Assembly (NCBI GenBank): GCA_033032175.1
Contig: CM065324.1
Span: 1,860,001-1,924,000, forward strand
Length of the DNA stretch: 64,000 nucleotides
Origin: Saturnia japonica
Lineage: Eukaryota; Arthropoda; Insecta; Lepidoptera; Saturniidae
Reading direction: 5' to 3'
The notes under the pieces: model-generated
Database searches by the model: none
Seen by the model: only the letters and a program-made list of their open reading frames with translations
Told to the model about the DNA's origin: nothing
Made by a program: the position numbers and the translations under genes
Part shown: positions 22,420 to 34,949 of the stretch, piece by piece
Layout: every line of letters starts with the position of its first letter
Numbering within the stretch: the first letter of the stretch is position 1

Positions 22420-22765
22420 CTGTTTAACCCTTGGGTTCGGATACGCAAAGTACCTTCTCGGTTCACTGGACAGGTTCATAGCTGGACTGACGTTCGAGCC
22501 GTTTCAGCTGTTCAGGAACATAACTTGCTAAGCGTGTTTTACCGTCTGTATCATACATGACATGTGTTTTGAAGAGCTGTTCAACCTAATTCCCATTACT
22601 CCCTTTCGTAATAGAAAAAGGCAAGCTGAGCTCCAGAGTCACAGCTTAAAGGTAACCTCCATCTTCGAACGTAAAATAAAAAATGCTATATCATTTATTT
22701 GCCGTACAGTAAAACTGTGGAACCGTCACGTCGCCCGGCAAATTTCTCCCTAACTATACTAAATA
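22420..22765 (+). pseudogene. LINE reverse-transcriptase C-terminal relic
   Basis: The translation shows AKYLLGSLDR and, in another frame after breaks, CFEELFNLIPITPF and FICRTVKLWNRHV, the usual C-terminus of a Jockey/CR1-like RT. It ends in an AT-rich tract at 22765-22800. A related minus-strand fragment is at 50565-50880. Confidence 0.65.
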
Positions 22766-23003
22766 TAATAAAGGAGATTTTTTTTTTGTTTTTTTTTGTT
22801 TAAACACGCTAATATCTGGAACTATCAGTCGGATTCAAAAAATTCTTTTTGTGTATGATAGCCAGACTCTCGAGGAATAGTATAGGCTATTTGAGATTAG
22901 ACTACAACTCTATATTGGTCCTTAGTACAGGGTGGCCCAGAGAGAAATGCACTTTTGATTTCGCGCGCATTTATAAACGACAAAATGGAGGGGCGAGGGG
23001 ATA

Positions 23004-24202
23004 CATATGCTGCACTAAAAGTATCGGGAATGGAATATTTCCACTGTTCCTGTTATATTAAAACCTTTTTAATTGAAAACTCCTTGGCTTTAAAAATCGA
23101 ATACAATTTATTTATTTAAAAAAAGATTCTCGGTCTTGTCACAAGGTTTTGTCAAACTTGTTTAGTCGTTGAGAAAATGGAATTGACTCGAGAAAATTCA
23201 AGAGCGATGATTTATTATGACTTTCGAAGTGGTTTAACACAAAAACAGTGGGTTGACCGGATGATTTCTGCATTTGGTGATGAAGCCCCATCCAAAACCA
23301 CAATTTATCGCTGGTTTGCTGAATTTCAACGTGGACGTGTCAAGCTTAGTGATAATACTCGCCAAGGTCGTCCAAAAACTGCAGTCACCCAAGAAAACGT
23401 TGATGCTGTGCGTAAGCTGATTGAGGAAGATCGACGTGTGACATACCGCGAAATTCAGGCAACTTTAGACATTGGCATGAGTCAAATACAAATAATCTTG
23501 CATGAACAATTAGGTGTAAACAAGTTGTTTTCCCGATGGATACCGCATTCGCTCTGTGAAGAGCAAAAAGCGGCTCGCGTTACTTGGTGCGTCAGAACTC
23601 TCGAAAGATTCCACGCAGGATCCTCAAATGCTGTATACAACATCGTATCAAGTGACGAATCCTGGATATACGCGTACGAACCCGAAACAAAAAACCAGTC
23701 ACGAGTTTCGGTGTTCGAAAATGAGTTAAAGCCAACAAAAATCATTCGTTCACGGAGTGTTGCAAAAAAAATGGTGGCCACGTTTGTCTCCAAAACCGGC
23801 CATGTTACGACTATTCCTCTTGAGGGACAAAGAACAGTTAATGCAGAATGGTATGCTAGCATTTGTTTGCCACAGGTCGTTTCTGAACTACGTAAAGAGA
23901 ACGGCAACCGCCGCATCATCCTCCATCACGACAATGCGAGTTCTCACACCGCGCACAGAACAAAAGAGTTTTTAGAGCAAGAAAACATAGAATTATTAAA
24001 CTGAAGAAGCTGTGGACGCCTACAAAACGGTCATTTTGGAGACCCCAACTTCCGAATGGAATGGTTGCTTTAATGATTGGTTCCATCGTATGGAAAAATG
24101 TGTCAAATTTCGCGGAGAATACTTCTAAAAGCAATAAATACATTTTTAAATAGTAATGTTGTGTCACTTCCTTGATTCCCGAAATTTTCAGTGCCGCCCT
24201 CG
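23004..24202 (+). mobile_element. inner mariner with own inverted repeats
   Basis: Left end CATATGCTGCACTAAAAGTA and right end, read inward, CGAGGGCGGCACTGAAAATT; both continue to TCGGGAAT at the same spacing. TA at 23002-23003 and 24203-24204. The TIR sequence differs fully from the outer element, so this is a separate insertion. Confidence 0.68.
23177..24127 (+). pseudogene. mariner transposase with internal deletion
   Basis: The frame is open from MELTRENSRAMIYY (23177) to a stop at 24002-24004. It includes an N-terminal helix-turn-helix region (KTTIYRWFAEFQRG), the first catalytic Asp in SSDESWIYAYEPETK and the second in ILHHDNASSHTA. Coding sequence for the real C-terminus (EAVDAYKTVILETP to GEYF) resumes at about 24006 in a different frame and stops at 24127. 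The segment between, which should hold the third catalytic Asp, has been lost. The enzyme is therefore dead, although 275 codons remain open. Confidence 0.85.
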
Positions 24203-24232
24203 TACATATAGCAGCAGTGCTTAGCGCACGTT

Positions 24233-24472
24233 TTGTGTCCGCGCATTTTACGAGAAATATTACTGAATTACGAGAGATCTTATGTGACCGTCAATTCAGA
24301 GAGCTATACGGCAATGCTGAGAAGTTTTTTGATTCCTAAGCTGCAAGAATCTCGAGGCTATAACAGGAACGCTTGGTTCCAGCAAGATGGGGCTACATGT
24401 CACACTTCAAACGAGAGCATCGCCGTGGTAAGAGAGATGTTCCCACGAGAGTTTCCATTTAAATATCATTAA
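24233..24472 (+). pseudogene. transposase remnant of the outer element
   Basis: Short open segment with WFQQDGATCHTSNESIAVV, the second-Asp block of a Tc1/mariner-type transposase distinct from the inner mariner. Both ends of the gene are missing. Confidence 0.65.
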
Positions 24473-25249
24473 AATTGTAATAAATACATGTTCCACAAAA
24501 TTATACAGTTTTTTCCTTGAATTTTGAAAAGTGCATTTCTTTCTGGGCTACCCGTTATAACTAAAAAAAAGTCAGGGGTAGCATATGCCTATCTCTTATA
24601 CGTAAACGACAATAAGGTATTTTTTGACAAAGATTTGTTGAAAATTAAAAAGTGATTTATAAGCATTATTTTTAGACGTGTAATATTAATCCTTACAAAA
24701 AAAAGTTACTTCATCATAAAGACAATTTTATGAAGTTATATTTTGCGCTCTAGAGTATGCTATTTGGACGCATAGTTTAGGAAATAATGAAAAATTAAAA
24801 TAATTTGTACTTGCGTGAAGTACAATTATTATAATAGACTACACGGATGTACTGGCGGCGTGGTATTTGTCGGATAAAATTAACACGGGTGAAACCGTTA
24901 GGCACAGGTAGTTTCCTATAAAATCGGGTCCTTCAAACGTAACGTAAAGATTTATTTGAACCGGTCGGCACTACAACGATGACAAGCGATGGATTATTAC
25001 AGATCTCTCGATGGTGGCCGTTATTTCTGAAGAAAATTGAAAAAGATAACTATGTTTTTAAAATTTCTCTTTTTTTTTAAATGAAAATTTCTTTCGGCAC
25101 TTTGGGCCCTTTGGGATGCGGGAAAAGCACTGAACTCGCGTGACAGTCACGCTCAGATACATAATATGTACAGATGTGTGTATGAATAATAATAACATGA
25201 ACCTCTATTCAGTAAAGTTTACAAATAGTTATCTGCTAAAGTTAGTTAT

Positions 25250-25800
25250 TAATGACACCATCAACTTCGTCTGTTTGCCCAGCTTCGGCTAAGGCCACTT
25301 CCAAATTTTTCCGCTCTAATCTGTTGCTTGCTGTTCTTGTCCATAGATTTCCTGCTGTCTTCCTTATCTCGTCCTCCCAGCGTTTAAACTGCCTTCCTCA
25401 TTTTCTCTTTCCATTTCTTGGATACCAAAACGTAATGGCCCGATTCCACTTTTCCCTTCCTCTTATTATATGCCACGCCCATTTCCATTTGAGTTTTTTA
25501 ACTTTTGTGGTCAGATCAGCTATTTTTGTGATGTTCCTTATGGTCGGGTTGCGTATTCTTTGGGCTTATATCAAGCATGCTCCGTTCCATGGCGTGTTGA
25601 CACGTTTCTAATTTAGATAGGTGGATTTTGTAGACTTTTGTCTGGCAACCGTATGTGAGGATGGAGAGTATGCAAGTGTTGTACAGTTTTCTTTTAAAGA
25701 ATATATTTGTTTGTTGGTTTTTTTACGATTTCTTTTAGCCCCTTTTCCAAGCGTTGCCAACCCTTGTATCTATTTCTTTCGACATTAGGTCATGTTGAGA
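25250..25800 (-). pseudogene. RTE-like LINE RT C-terminal fragment
   Basis: Reading the minus strand gives CILSILTYGCQT, KLKWKWAWHIIRGREKWN, and RWEDEIRKTAGNLWTRTASN in shifting frames, the familiar tail of lepidopteran RTE-like elements. The flank 25801-26459, up to SP2, shows nothing else I recognise apart from AT-rich sequence and GATA-like motifs. Confidence 0.75.
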
Positions 25801-26459
25801 GATAGGGAAAGGGAAACAAAACGTGTGAAACAAGAAAGGAAATGGGGTCATATAAGTAAAGAAATAAAAATTTAACATAAAAAAAGACAGTCAACGTATT
25901 AGACTTAATACATTCGAGACATATATTGCAAGAACAGATGTATGTATAATACTTTCTCAATGAGAATTTATAATACTTTAAAATTAGAAGTTTTCCTTTT
26001 AAAGCGTTTTTTGTGTTTTATTACACTAATAAATTTATTTAAAACCTTTTGTTAAAGGCATCCTGCTTCACGTTATATTAGAAGGACTTCATGTTGTAGG
26101 AAGAAAGGAACAAACTGGCCAGGAGGCATTTCCACTGTTTCACATTAAGGTAAAGATGAAATGTAGCAAATTGACTTCTGGAGGTGAAGTATCTAATACT
26201 TAATTTACATAACATTTTAATGTACAACGAACATAAAAAATAAAGTCAAGTTTTATGGTAGTAAGTATTTAAAATAAAAATAACAACTACGTATAAAAAC
26301 CTAGAAGTGTCCTATCAATCTTAACGTATCTAGGATTAAATTTGATTAGAATTTGTGCGTTATCAATTTAATGTAACTAAAATAATTAATTATCTTATAA
26401 TCCTTTTTATTTTACGTAATGAGTTTTAATTTTCATGAATTAGGTTAGTCGTTAGTAAA

Positions 26460-29400
26460 ATGGAGGCGTGGACAGCGGTCGTGTTTTTGGCGGCCATCGC
26501 GGGGGTCACGGTAAATATGTTATTCTCTTTGTTGTATTGATTATCCAGTTCATTTGGCCAGATGTGGTGACGCTAGGTGGAGTAGACCCATGATCCTTGG
26601 CCGAGAGAGGGCAAACGAAATGTAGGAAGACCGGCGGTGGCAAGATATCTTGTCAGGAAAACCTGAACAAGGTTGGCACGGGACAGAGACGAGTGGCGTT
26701 AAAGGGAGAAGGCTTATCCCTTGCAGTGGGTTGAAAAAAAGCTGTTAATTGTATTTTTGTACTGAGTTTTTGTTTTATTAAGTATTGTATTAAAAGCAAA
26801 CAAGAATTGTTATTCACTAAAACAATATACTATGTATATTTGGATATATATCGGATATGTCATTCCTGCCCCCACCAAATTTGATTTGACTTTTTCTCTG
26901 TCAACGATCCTTCATTCTACACTTTAAAACGTATTTCTGTAATAAAAAGGAATATCAATTATGTATTCTTATTTACTGGGAATTAACTCAAACTAATGTC
27001 GAGGACTTTATAGTTTACTTTTAAGAATTACTAAAATATGTGTTTAATTATTAATGTTTTGTATAAAAAAATGAATAGGTACATTTTCAATAATTACAAT
27101 AAATTCAGAACTTTGAGACAGTTATTGTGTTATCTTTCAGGTGAATGCAGACCCTTCTTTGACGTTCCCAGAAATAGCTAGAGGTAATTATTCTTTTTAA
27201 TTACTTAATCTCAAAAAAATAATAATATTTAAAATGAATTATTAAAGAAATTTAGATAAAACAGTATTTTCCTTAGATCAATGATTTAAATATTATCAAA
27301 GTCTTCGGTGCAATTTGTTTCGTTCGTTCCCAAAAAAACCAGCTTTAACTAAGAAATCATTAGGTAGGTACTTCAAAGAAGTAGCTTTAAAGTATATTCT
27401 CCATTTGGATAGGCAATGCGAGGATTGTCTCCGGTTGGGAGGCAGAGATGGGTCAGTTCCCGTACCAGATTTCAATTCGTATGGTGAACCCAGCTGGTAA
27501 TGTTAATGCCTGCGGTGGTACCATCATCCACTCGAACTGGGGTCTCACTGCCGCTCACTGCACAGCTACGTAAGTACTTCTTTCTATTTTTAAAAGGATA
27601 GATGTTCAGCCATAACTCCTCGGTTTATGAACCGATTGAAATTATTCTTTAATTTTGTTGGAAAGGCAATACCTCAAGGATGGTTTCATTTTAATTTTGG
27701 CTATAAGTATATAATGTTTATATGGTGTTATAAAAGTGCATAGGTTACGGTAGCCACTTACAATCATGCGGGACCGTATGCTTGTTTGCCACCTTAGTAG
27801 CATAAAAATGTCACGTGAATATACAATATTTTTTTAATTGTTCTTGTAATTTTCAAACAACAACAAGATGGCGGCACCCATGTTAAAACTGTACAGTGAG
27901 TGTTTTGTGATAACTTAAAATGGGTGTTTTTAGTTAATTATTTATATTCACTTATGTTAAGTAAATTGTAAGTACACTAATTATTATAATCCATTAAAGA
28001 TTCTGGCAAATGACGCTGTTTTTTTTAGTAAATCGTGATAAGATTTGTTCGCGGGACCATATTATATAGTTAGACCATAATATATATATACTTTAGAAAT
28101 CAGTGTAATAAATTATTTTTATGTACTAAAATTATAAATTTATCTATCAATGTATCATAGCGTACCGCTTGTATAAATAGCTAACGCTGTGTAAACGATA
28201 AGAGAATATTTATCTCCTAACGATCACCTACAATAAGCATTTTGTCTTTAAAACAAGCGGTAGGCGATCGTCGTGGATGGCGCCGCGGCGGGTGGGAGCG
28301 GGGGTAGCTGTAGTATAAGCGAGCGAAACCGCAGGCACAGCTAGTCTTAAATAAACAAAAAATCGACGCTATTAATGACTAAGGTTTGTTTATCAATGTT
28401 TGCACCAAAAGTTTCATCATTTTAAAGCCCCCAACGCAAAAAGAGGGGTGTAATAGAAGTTTAACATTTGTATCTGTGTCTGTCTGTCGATTTTTATCTA
28501 GTTATTTTTTGTTTGAAAGGTGACTTGATCGACATACTTATTAGCTACGATTGAAGAAAATCTATTCAGCTGTTTGAAGATTATCAGTTCTTTTCTAGTT
28601 AATAAATAGATGTGAGCAACTTCCACAGGTCTGATTGAGTCGAGTTTTGATACTCTGTTACTTCAATAATATTAGTAAAACCTTAACCTGATGCTGCAGC
28701 GTCATCTAGAATTTATAGAATACCTAAGTCCTCACCAACTTACAGCAGAGATAAAGTATTCTGGCTCATTAGAATTGTATCAATTAATAGGCTACTTGTG
28801 TCCGGGGTTTATTAAATTTTCAATTTACATTGTTTTTTAAGGCGAGTGACTCTGGTTATCCGAGCTGGTACGGTTAACATGACCAGACCATCAGTCATAT
28901 TTGAGACAACGAAGTACATCAATCATCCTAGATACAATGAAGCGATGCAGAACATTGTGCAGCCTGACGACATTGGCCTTATCGATTTTGGCCGAGCCCT
29001 TAACTTTGATGGTATGCTTATTAATATTTTCAGTATAAATTGAAGCAACGATGGCTTAGTAGTAGCTTGTACGGAAATTGGGTTGGGTTGAGTTCGAAAA
29101 TCAGCAATGGGCCTGAGCTTTCAGTGAAGGAAAACGTCGTGATGAAACCATAGCACTTGCATCCCCCTGTTAAGAGAGAAAATATATAAATAGAAAACAT
29201 TAAGAAATATTAAAAACTAGCTGACCCACGCAACTTCGTCTGCGTTATATAAGAGAGAGAGAGAAAGGGTTAGAGAGAGTGGCTCGAAGGCAACGTATTA
29301 TAGGTACCGCCCGCCTCCCACATTATTCTGCATAATAAACATGCGCTCGCGATACTTGATCATTATTTGGCTGCCGAGTTATTTTAAAACTATGATATCT

Positions 29401-32400
29401 CCTAATATATTCATTTAAATCAACTGCTGTAAAGGGAAATTTTGTTCAAAATTAAATACTTGTGATAAATAACGTATTTATTTCTATAAGGATTAATACC
29501 ATGTTTATAAAAACACCTTCGCAAATAATGCATTATTTTAGAACAAATTTTATTACCATAAAAAAGTTTATATTGCGTCAAACTTAAAAGATAGACATAT
29601 GCTATGGCGAACTTTTTTTTAGAAAATTTTAAGAAAAATAATTTCGTCATACATTATTGTTACGTAACTTTAACTATTTACGCAGCGCACGCAATGGAAA
29701 CCATCAAAAGGAATAAATTTTCCCCGTTTTTGCAACATTTTTCATTGATGCTCCGCTCCTATTGGTTATAGCGTAATATTTTATAGCCTTCCTCGATAAA
29801 CCAACACTTAAATAATTTTTCCATTCCAAGTAGTACTTCCTTAGATTAGTGCGTTCAACCAAACAAACAAACAAACTCTTCATCTTTATAATATTAATAT
29901 AGATTCAGTTACTCTTTGAATAAAAACTTAAGGCGTCTATGATATGATAAATTATGCATTGTGAGGAGTCCATTATCCAAGAGTCTGCACTTGTATTGCG
30001 CATTTTTTTTTTACTGACTATACTGTTGGCCTTAGAGGCCCTGAAGCCGTTGCTTTATAGCCTTTATAGTAAGGCTTGTACTACCAAATTAAAATCTTCG
30101 AATAGAAAGGTATCATATTGATGTGAAACAAAACCAACCTTTTTTCCCTAAAACAGAAGAAATATTTTATTTGTAAATTTAAGGACGAAATATGATTCTT
30201 ATCTAGGACTTACGTTCTGATTCTATTCTACAGATTATATCCAACCAATCAGACTCCAGCGTTCCGAGACAAAGAACAGAAACTACAATGGTGTCAGGTT
30301 AACCGCTAGTGGATGGGGCCGCACTTGGACCGACGGTGAGATGCTTGATTGCTTGAGTTGCTTATTTGTTTAAAATTTGCAGTGATATATATATTTCTAA
30401 CCAGCTCTTGCTTATTAGCCTAGTGGTCCTAAGTGCGACTGCTATGCTCGTGGTCCTCGAGGTCCTCGAGGGTTTTCTATGAAATTCTCAGTAACAACTC
30501 GGAGTTTGGCTTATGCCTGATTAATGGCGACAGGGCCCTATTACATGACACCTAAAGCATACCCGGTGAACTGTGGGTGTACATTAGTATACCTCTGCCT
30601 AAACCTTCGGGGAATAGAGGCGTGATTCTACTTCTTACCCTTATCCCACACTAGATGGCGTCGGCACAGCACGTCTTCGTGTATTATACTATTCATTTCC
30701 ATGCTGTAATTGATTTGGCTTAAGTTTTACAACCGACCGCCTGCCTGACGTCAACCCTACTTGGGAATGCTATGTTTGGCATAAGTTAGTTACCAAAAAA
30801 ATTCCCTTAGTTGCTTTCCATGAAGAAAGCTGGTGGGTCCTATTTTAAGCCGGGAACAACACGACTAAAAAATCTAATATTTATTATAAAATACAAATAT
30901 ATACTATAAAACTAATCATACCTAATAATTAAAATTATAACTTTAATACAAAATAGCAAGATAATTGCTTATCCCCTAAAATGCGTAATGATACGTTACC
31001 TAAATAGTTTTAATGAAATTGTCAATACAAGGTTCCGCTCCTGAGAATATGAACTGGGTGTATCTCCGCGGTGTCACGAACCAGGTCTGCCTCGTAGCTT
31101 ACGGCGGTAGCTCCATTATCCAAGACACGACAATCTGCGCGAGCGGATACAACGTCACTAGTCAATCAACATGCCAGGTGAGGTTTAAACAACTGCTAAT
31201 TCGAGCCAAGTCATGTTCCTTTTATATCGCAACACATCAATGTGACAATACTACGTACTTGAAGTTAAGGACTGTGCAATCCAATAACATCGGCAATTAC
31301 TGTGGTGTCTAAAATCCATCGTCAGTCGTGGCTGTCATACCGGCCTGCTTAATTGTCTCTTCAGGTTAGAAGGAGGGAAAACGCTGGCCAGGATAAAATT
31401 CCACGGCAAAGATATAATCCAGCGAACTTCGATTTCGAACTGACAGGCGGATCGCTGTACTGTTGATTTGCTTTAGAAGTAGACATGGCAGTGGTGCTGA
31501 ATCAGTTTACCTTGCAGACTAATTTTTGATTATATACCATGATGGTACCAAACAACTATGTGGTATGCCTGATGGTAAGCAATCATCGTTTCCCATAGAC
31601 GCTTGCAATATGCAGAAACATCACATTGACGCTTTCGAGCCTTTAAATTGGCTGTCAATAGAAGCGGAGCTGTGTAAATTTCGACCAATTGAATTGCATC
31701 ACTAGTTTTTTATGCAATTCTATTGATCGAAATTTGTAAAGCTCCGCTCCGCTCAGCTTTAGCTGCCAGGCAGGCTTAAATGCTATTGTTTTTATTATTA
31801 TAATTAAAGTTTAGCGTTATGGCGAGAAGATGGAACTCGCTGAGTCTAGTAGAAAAACTAACTTTATGCAGCTGTCAGTTTTTTGACGGGATCTTGAAGT
31901 ATCAAGTGTTGGTTTTTGTTTTAATTTACACACCTTTGAGTTACATATTTGGCCCTATAGGATACGTGATGTAGTTTGGTTATTGTGCACAAGTGTTGTG
32001 GATCATAACTGGACATATGCATTTTAAGTTATCAGAAATCTCGCTGGATAGTTTTAAGAAGGGGCCCCTTTCTTGTTAGAATTATGTTCGAAGACTTTAA
32101 AGATTTCAAGAATAATTAGAAAAATATTATTTTCACGTAACGTTGTCAGAATTGGGGAAAAACACAGTTGCCATTAAGTAAAAGTAAATAGAAGAAATGT
32201 CGAAGCTCACCCAAAGGTAATTGGCGACAGATTTTCAACTCTTGAATTGGTAGCTAGCCAGGTGGGCATTAGGAAATGCTCTACCACCATGTTATATCCG
32301 CAATTGAAATCGCAGCCCACAGAGATCAACCTTATTGTGTTCGAACACGCTACCATTGAGCGACTGTCTACGAAAATATATTGATTACTTTTGTACCATC

Positions 32401-33712
32401 AGGGTGACAGCGGTGGTGCTCTAACTGCTGTGGATGATGACGGCGTCGTGTCTCAAGTGGGTGTTACATCGTTCGTATCCGCAACTGGATGTCACACCGA
32501 CTTCCCTGCCGGTAAGTGCACCAACTTTCATAGCATCATTGAAAGCAGTAGTATAATTTGCATCGGTGTTATTTAATAAAAGGATAAACACGATGAACAA
32601 AATTTTTATGTAAATTTAGTTACTGGTGTAGCAAATCATCATTCATATATAGTGCTGTTTCTTTTTAACATTTGTCGTTGGTTCTTTTCTTCTTCTTCTT
32701 GTTTTGGCCCCACAAAAAGCACTTGCCAGTATCAATGTCTTTAAACCTTCATAAAGTTTTCCTTTATACAAAGTAGATGGTGGCTCCCATGTCCGAACTA
32801 TCTAGGGAGTTTTTGTGACATCCCAAAATGCAGGATGTCCGCTTTATATTTATAAACCACTTCACTTATGCACAACAACCAAACTATATCACGCAAAATG
32901 CCACTAATATTATATAATGTAGGGTAAAAAACCTAAGTTAATGAATTACAAATAAAAAAGACTCTACCAAAAACTCTGTTGCTCCTTTTATTTCGTACGG
33001 AGACTTTAAAGTGAAACTCTTTTTTAGTTACGATGAGATTTGAAACTCGATGAAACGAAAAGCTACACTAAAAAGAGACAACACTTATATACATCTATTG
33101 GATGTAGCCTGCGAAAGAGATAGAATACATTGTGCAGTGTTTCCTATGATGTCGGTCTCCTCTTTGTACGTGTGTGTGTCTGCGTATTACGAAGCCTTGG
33201 GGAAAAGCGTCATAGCCAGCGTGATGTGTTGTTCACGTGAATCGTGAATATATTTATTAAAATTTCACTTCTACCGCTTGTCTACTACACACAGGGGATT
33301 TTTTAGTTTTTGAGTTCTAGCGGTAGTGAATTCTTCTATTGAACTGAAAAGTCGGGTGCTTATCTCAATACGGCCTAAAGAAGTTTTCAATTTTAAAAAA
33401 ATGTTGTAGCTACAATTTTTTAAATGTGATATATGATGATTTGATTTAGATGCTAGATAAATCCTCTTGAAAACGTAAATATTATGCTTATTTAAATTAT
33501 ATAATCTTCATGCAGGTTTTGTTCGGCCTGGACATTACTTAGAATGGTTCGAAGAGGTGAGCGGTATCGATTTCGATTGGAAATACGATGGGCCTACTAC
33601 AACTGTGCAACCGGAACCGGAGCCAGAACCGGAACCAGAACCAGAACCAGAACCAGAACCTGAACCCGAACCCGAACCTGAACCAGAACCAATAAATTTC
33701 GTAGATAACTAA
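26460..33712 (+). CDS. SP2: chymotrypsin-like serine protease with Pro-Glu tail (8 exons)
   Basis: Exons: 26460-26510, 27141-27183, 27413-27569, 28842-29011, 30234-30335, 31032-31177, 32403-32511, 33516-33712. The joined frame gives 324 aa. Signal peptide MEAWTAVVFLAAIAGVT; activation at NAR|IVSG (35/36). Catalytic His80 (TAAHC), Asp127 (QPDDIGL) and Ser226 (GDSGGA) are present. Six cysteines fit three standard disulfides. Ser220 occupies the pocket-bottom position, so a chymotrypsin-like rather than trypsin-like preference is expected. The C-terminal helix region (GFVRPGHYLEWFEEV) is followed by 13 Pro-Glu repeats and a short end. A digestive or extracellular role is likely but not shown. 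The first AATAAA is at 33917-33922. It shares intron phases with SP1 and SP3. Confidence 0.9.
26540..26740 (+). pseudogene. RTE-like LINE fragment in SP2 intron 1
   Basis: Translated pieces REGKRNVGRPAVAR and RLARDRDEWR match the extreme C-terminus of RTE-like elements; frames are broken. It begins about 30 nt after the exon 1 donor. Confidence 0.6.
29216..29903 (-). mobile_element. non-autonomous Helitron-like element, copy 1
   Basis: On the minus strand it starts TCTATATTAATATTATAAAG, soon followed by GTTTGTTTGTTTG, and ends GGGTCAGCTAGT. The flanks are A before TC and T after CTAGT, as expected for Helitrons. The full ~690 bp recurs at 61022-61710. It lies in SP2 intron 4. Confidence 0.7.
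30008..30060 (-). repeat. short Jockey-family tail
   Basis: A T run followed by ACTGACTATACTGTTGGCCT and GGCCCTGAAGCCG matches the last ~50 nt of the Jockey 3'UTR, with its A-tail. Very short 5'-truncated copy. Confidence 0.6.
30411..30630 (+). repeat. tRNA-derived SINE, copy B
   Basis: Starts CTTATTAGCCTAGTGGTCC and keeps the body seen at 40261-40521. The B-box region is damaged (GGTCCTCGAGG duplicated). In SP2 intron 5. Confidence 0.65.
31661..31753. repeat. hairpin MITE remnant in SP2 intron 6
   Basis: Left arm GCGGAGCTGTGTAAATTTCG (from 31664) and right arm, read in inverse, GCGGAGCTTTACAAATTTCG, both continuing to AATTGCAT. The loop is about 12 nt. A related half (GGAACGGAGCTGTGCCAATT) is at 37178. 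Confidence 0.6.
33611..33691 (+). repeat. Pro-Glu codon repeat in SP2 exon 8
   Basis: 27 codons encode 13 Pro-Glu pairs plus a final Pro. All four Pro codons (CCA, CCG, CCC, CCT) are mixed, so the peptide repeat is kept while the DNA is not a clean microsatellite. Confidence 0.9.
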
Positions 33713-34654
33713 ATAAGTACAGCAATTAAGCTGTTATTTATATGTTTGCTATAATGAACTATTTATATACATTCGGTCAATTAATGTTACTTTGCTAACG
33801 CCGTCAAAAACAGACTGACAGTTATTTGATATATTAAAACTACTAAAAAAAGCTATCTGTTATAGTTAAAGATAGTAACAGTCAATCCATTCGAGACCGA
33901 AGTAGTAGTGATATCAAATAAACGAAATGCCATGAATTACCACAGAGTAACCGGTTTCATCAATGAAGTATTGTTTGTTGTATGTGTTCATAATTTATTA
34001 AAATATAAATATTATGAATATCATTTTTTTATTTTGGACGCTGGTAAGACCAGATATATTAATTAATAGCGCGTTACCGACCTTTAATCCCCCTTCCCCA
34101 AGGAGCTCTGGAAACCTAACTCACCACAGGAACACATCACAAGGTTATTTGGCTGCGATTGCGCCAACTAGATATAAATTTCCCCTATATAAATTTTCCC
34201 TACTCCCTACTTCATTACTTGAAGAAGAGTTCCGAAGAGTTGTTTCACACTATCCAATCTCCCTTCTGCTATAGAACGATGTGGACTAGCTTACGGACTC
34301 GTGGCGGCGTAAAGGGGGAATGGTCCACCCCGGGTACCCAGCACCAAGGGGTGACAACGTGGTGGCAACTCGCTCGCGCAGCTTAGTAGCCACGAGCTCA
34401 CGGTTCTGTAGCTTAGAACATTATCAGGGTAGTGTTATCCGCATAGTTTGGTAAAGGATCTGCTTAGACAGATATACCATTTAATTCATGAATTTTTTAA
34501 ATTAGTCACATAGTAGGAGTTACTGTTTATAGCATTACGTACTTTAGTTTCTTGAGCTGAGTTTATAGCAACAAAAGCCAAGTCACATAAAATTCTGCAA
34601 ACATGTAACAAGAGTATAATAACCTTAATGTCTTTTCATTAATAAAAATCTTTA

Positions 34655-34810
34655 ATTAGGCACAGTAGATTCTAAAGAATGGAATTTAAAGAGTAAAAAT
34701 AGGCAGGATTTTAACCAAAATTATTCGTTTTCTTATATCCTTCGTCTAGACTTTGGTGTTTATAAGATTTCACTACTTTTTATAGACGAATAATCTCAAT
34801 CGAAACTTTT
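34655..34810 (+). repeat. repeat shared with SP3 intron 1
   Basis: TAATTAGGCACAGTAGATTC, then ACTTTTTATAGAC and ATCTCAATCGAAA, recur in the same order at 39535-39690 inside SP3 intron 1. Nearby, 34550-34575 is inverse to 39290-39316. It is either a transposon remnant or trace of local duplication. Confidence 0.55.
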
Positions 34811-34949
34811 TTTCAGAATATTTTGTTGTGATACTTTCTTTTTGTATTTTGGACAACACGCGGCTAGACTTTCAAATATTAACAGAAACCATTCATATGC
34901 ACTTAGAAAACAATATAATATCTGAACAAGAGCTTCGTGTTCTACAATA

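Larger units (their letters stand above)
22928..24555 (+). mobile_element. Tc1/mariner-type element carrying a second mariner
   Basis: Outer inverted repeats: CAGGGTGGCCCAGAGAGAAA (22928 on) and, from 24555 inward, ACGGGTAGCCCAGAAAGAAA; both run on into TGCACTTTT. TA flanks both ends (22926-22927, 24556-24557). Its own transposase survives only as a fragment at 24233-24472. The space between is taken by an unrelated mariner (23004-24202). Confidence 0.7.

Noticed and set aside
29250..29275. GA-rich microsatellite
   Set aside because: Too short to note separately; it is part of the Helitron-like element at 29216.
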